In this document: positions 31,702 through 33,563 of the stretch, in pieces
How positions within the stretch are numbered: position 1 is the first letter of the stretch
Layout of the letters: each line of letters opens with the position of its first letter
NCBI GenBank assembly: GCA_900553305.1
Contig: USDI01000002.1
Location: 1-33,563, forward strand
DNA: 33,563 nt
Reading direction: 5' to 3'
From: an uncultured Lachnospiraceae bacterium
GTDB lineage: Bacteria > Bacillota > Clostridia > Lachnospirales > Lachnospiraceae
Translations under genes and position numbers: made by a program
The notes under the pieces: model-generated
What the model saw: the letters and a program-made list of their open reading frames with translations, nothing else
Database searches by the model: none
What the model was told of the DNA's origin: nothing

Positions 31702-32430
31702 TCAGATATCTCTCCTGCTCAGAATCATACTGCTGATCGTCATAAACAGGACAATATACACGATGCAGATCACAACAAACCACACATATCCCGATTCAAT
31801 CAGTTCCTGCGGCGCATTGGAATTCATTCCATATGCCATAAGCGAATAGGGCCAGATATGCCCCAGATGCTTTGCAAGGAACACCAGTCCGGATAAGCCT
31901 CCTCCGAGTGCGATTCCGACGGGAAGCGCAAAGCTCTTGATAAAAAGGGAAATCATAAGCTGTATGGCTGCAATTACCGTGCCGCCAAGTGTTCCGAAAA
32001 GACACCAGATCACGAGCTTTCCCCACGGAATGGCAGACGTCAGGCCAATCACCTTTCCGGATATCACAAACAGGGTACAGATCCATATTTCACTGAAAAG
32101 GATCATAAAAAAGACCTGTACGAGCTTGGCAATAAACACAAGGTTCTTGGACACCGGCATCGATAAGACCTTATTCCAGTTACGGTTGTTTTCCTCCTGC
32201 CGCATCATGTAGGAGGAATAAATCCCGATCATGATCGGCAAAAAGAAATAGCACGTAAACAGCGTGTGCTGCGTCCAGAGACTGAACCATTCACTTTGTA
32301 AAATTTCAATATTCGCCATATAATTTAACGTCCCAAGCAATGCCGGTATCACCGGCATAAACAAAAACGCCAGCCAGAGCGGCGACCTCTTCAATTTCAA
32401 TCTTTCTGCTTTGATTAATTTAAATAACAT
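31702..32430 (-). CDS. ABC transporter permease, lantibiotic-immunity type (LanE/MutE-like)
   Basis: A 242-residue membrane protein with six segments, of the ABC-2 permease kind. It begins with a cytoplasmic helix LIKAERLKLKRSPLWL, followed by segments around 17-33, 55-73 (CYFFLPIMIGIYSSYMM), 97-120, 130-160, 165-185 and 212-236. The short loop RQEENNRNWNKVLSMPVSK is characteristic of the permeases of self-protection exporters of lantibiotic producers (LanFEG). It lies 2 bases after the second permease gene, which overlaps the broken ATPase gene, so it belongs to an ATPase-permease-permease operon. The ATG at 32430 follows GGAGGGAG at 8 bases. It may have lost its motor, because the ATPase is truncated. 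Confidence 0.8.
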   Translation of the reverse strand: MLFKLIKAERLKLKRSPLWLAFLFMPVIPALLGTLNYMANIEILQSEWFSLWTQHTLFTCYFFLPIMIGIYSSYMMRQEENNRNWNKVLSMPVSKNLVFIAKLVQVFFMILFSEIWICTLFVISGKVIGLTSAIPWGKLVIWCLFGTLGGTVIAAIQLMISLFIKSFALPVGIALGGGLSGLVFLAKHLGHIWPYSLMAYGMNSNAPQELIESGYVWFVVICIVYIVLFMTISSMILSRRDI

Positions 32431-32432
32431 CT

Positions 32433-33197
32433 TTAAAACTCCCTCCTGCTAAAAATGTATTTTCCAATGACATAAGTCAGAATCATCAGACCAGTCAGTA
32501 AAGCAAATGCCTTCCAGTCAAGAGGCAACACTGCAAAATACGCATGGTCATACCTTGTCTCCTTATCCCAGCCGAAGAGTCCGACAAACTGTAAAGCTCC
32601 ATAATATCCCCACAATACTGCTTTCCGCAAAACCGGAAATTGTGGCAGGAACATGGAAAACAGACCGACAAACTCTCCGGTTACTCCAACGAAAAACGGA
32701 ATTGTCTGATTCTTAAAAATCATAGACAGTGACTGCTGAAAGGTATAGATGGCAGCCGTCGGAACAATCGTAAACAAGAGATAAAGCAGATAATTATTTA
32801 GCGGGAGTTCTTCTGTGAAACCTGCCATTTTTCCATATACTATCGTCACGATCCAGAACAGGATCACGCCGGAAAAGACGATCATCAGTCCATAAAGTAA
32901 TTTTGCGTCAAAGAGTTTTCCTTTGTCCTCCATCGTACAGAGCAGTTTAAAATTGCTGCCCTTATGTTCCAGATCACAGAGCCGGGATGCAATCACCGTA
33001 CACAGCAAAGGAAAAAAGATCGCATTGACAAGCGGAAACTGATAGAGAAACATGCTATATCCGTTCCGTCTGACAAAATCACTGCTCATGTCCCCGTAAA
33101 AAGCCCACACGCTCATTAAAACAAGCGCGGCAAACGCCGTGAGAAAGAGATGCTTCCGTTTTGTTTTCTTATATTCACATTTTATCAGTCTGATCAT
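32433..33197 (-). CDS. ABC transporter permease, lantibiotic-immunity type (LanG/MutG-like)
   Basis: A 254-residue membrane protein with six segments (about 17-35, 52-70, 103-125, 137-160, 170-190, 228-248). It has the same plan as its downstream neighbour: an N-terminal basic helix CEYKKTKRKHLFL, the loop CDLEHKGSNFKLLCTMEDK after the second segment, and YFAVLPLDWKAFALLTGLM before the last one. Paired permeases of this kind form the membrane part of LanFEG exporters that remove antimicrobial peptides such as bacitracin or lantibiotics. The start codon overlaps the stop of the ATPase remnant (ATGA at 33194-33197). The second permease follows after 2 bases. Confidence 0.78.
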   Translation of the reverse strand: MIRLIKCEYKKTKRKHLFLTAFAALVLMSVWAFYGDMSSDFVRRNGYSMFLYQFPLVNAIFFPLLCTVIASRLCDLEHKGSNFKLLCTMEDKGKLFDAKLLYGLMIVFSGVILFWIVTIVYGKMAGFTEELPLNNYLLYLLFTIVPTAAIYTFQQSLSMIFKNQTIPFFVGVTGEFVGLFSMFLPQFPVLRKAVLWGYYGALQFVGLFGWDKETRYDHAYFAVLPLDWKAFALLTGLMILTYVIGKYIFSRREF

Positions 33198-33396
33198 AAG
33201 CTCCTGTCCTTTCCGGTCAGATCCAGGAAAATCTGCTCCAGAGACTTATCCCGATCGGTTTCGTGCAGGTTCGAAAGCGCCCCCTGATAACACATTTTTC
33301 CGTTTGCAATAATCCCAATGTCGTCTGCAAGCTGGTCAATTTCCGAAAGCAGGTGGCTGGATACAATTACCGTCATGCCGTATTGCTGGAATTTCC
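33194..33396 (-). pseudogene. Truncated ABC ATPase, C-terminal remnant (LanF/BcrA-like)
   Basis: Only about 65 residues are recognisable: KFQQYGMTVIVSSHLLSEID (the H-loop region, with His in SSHLL), then LADDIGIIANGKMCYQGAL and the C-terminal EQIFLDLTG. This is the end of the ATPase that normally starts a LanFEG operon, where about 230 residues and Walker A, signature and Walker B motifs would precede it. The frame stays open only as far as a TAA near 33416 and holds no such motifs. Nothing in the remaining 150 bases to the window edge supplies them. The 5' part has therefore been deleted or displaced. An ATG at 33376 gives a 60-residue frame, but with no Walker motifs it cannot be an ATPase. 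Confidence 0.75.
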
Positions 33397-33563
33397 AAAC
33401 GTGGCTCGTCCAAATTACACCACTCCTTTATTTCCCATCGTACTACAAATGTATTCTGATTGCAAGGCTTTCGATAAAGAATAAATAGATTTACCGTTTC
33501 AGCCACTGCGTAAATTCCTTCTGCGAGATCTCGCCGTTCTCACACTTCTCCTTTTCTTTCTAT
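33397..33563. other. Right-edge spacer without a supported gene
   Basis: The 167 bases upstream of the ATPase break show no gene I can support. On the minus strand a short frame ends ISQKEFTQWLKR-stop at 33493-33495 but carries an in-frame TAG 22 codons upstream and no start codon; it may be a remnant of something displaced by the rearrangement. Confidence 0.4.

Noticed and set aside
33397..33420. LDEP read in a second frame upstream of the ATPase remnant, as a Walker B with a frameshift
   Set aside because: The four residues are followed by PRLEIPAIRH, not by the TxGLDP expected of Walker B, and the upstream sequence has no signature motif. A chance match is more likely.
33493..33563. Minus-strand frame ending ISQKEFTQWLKR-stop at the right edge as the C-terminus of a further gene
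   Set aside because: An in-frame TAG lies only 22 codons upstream, still inside the window, and no start codon is present, so no continuous coding sequence can be supported.

Overview
The window looks like the chromosome of an anaerobic Clostridia species, most likely a Lachnospiraceae gut bacterium. The reasons are the butyrate-kinase route (ptb-buk), an FMN riboswitch in front of ribU, a T-box in front of aspS, a secA-prfB pair with the programmed RF2 frameshift, strong GGAGG-type ribosome binding sites and a GH127 glycosidase. No rRNA, tRNA, CRISPR array or intact insertion sequence was seen.

Layout. 1-1770 (minus): the start of a MacA/MacB-type ABC export operon behind a palindromic, GntR-like operator. 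1975-3040 (minus): ribU under an FMN riboswitch and attenuator. 3062-5437 (minus): tex. 5662-7498 (plus): three small genes, namely a membrane protein, a SprA-like metalloprotease-like protein and a DUF975-like membrane protein. 7541-11276 (minus): secA followed by prfB. 11491-14797 (plus): ptb, buk and luxS closed by a terminator, then mtnN. ptb and buk make butyrate and ATP; mtnN and luxS are consecutive steps of S-adenosylhomocysteine recycling. 14926-17781 (minus): trkA-trkH potassium uptake. 17955-19971 (minus): aspS with a T-box leader. 20078-22325 (minus): a YkgJ-like cysteine cluster protein and a cysK-rrf2 operon with a near-ideal promoter and a perfect palindrome. 22331-23386 (minus): a zinc-ribbon/SH3 membrane protein. 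23517-26229: GH127 glycosidase converging on an AraC regulator. 26301-28167 (minus): iron-sulfur flavoprotein-like protein and an MFS carrier.

The accessory part is 28198-33563. It holds an AT-rich three-gene minus-strand cassette (HNH nuclease, DUF3990-like protein, unrecognised 156-residue protein) with its own promoter and terminator-like palindrome. It then has a MATE exporter, a 147-bp multi-hairpin element filling the gap between two convergent genes, and a LanFEG-like ABC exporter operon whose ATPase gene is cut down to its C-terminal end.

The points I would look at first are the structured element at 31552-31698, the HNH/DUF3990 cassette, the possible Asn (AAC) specifier in the aspS T-box, and the cysK-rrf2 operator. 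All family names come from reading the sequence and from memory of the families; no database search was run.
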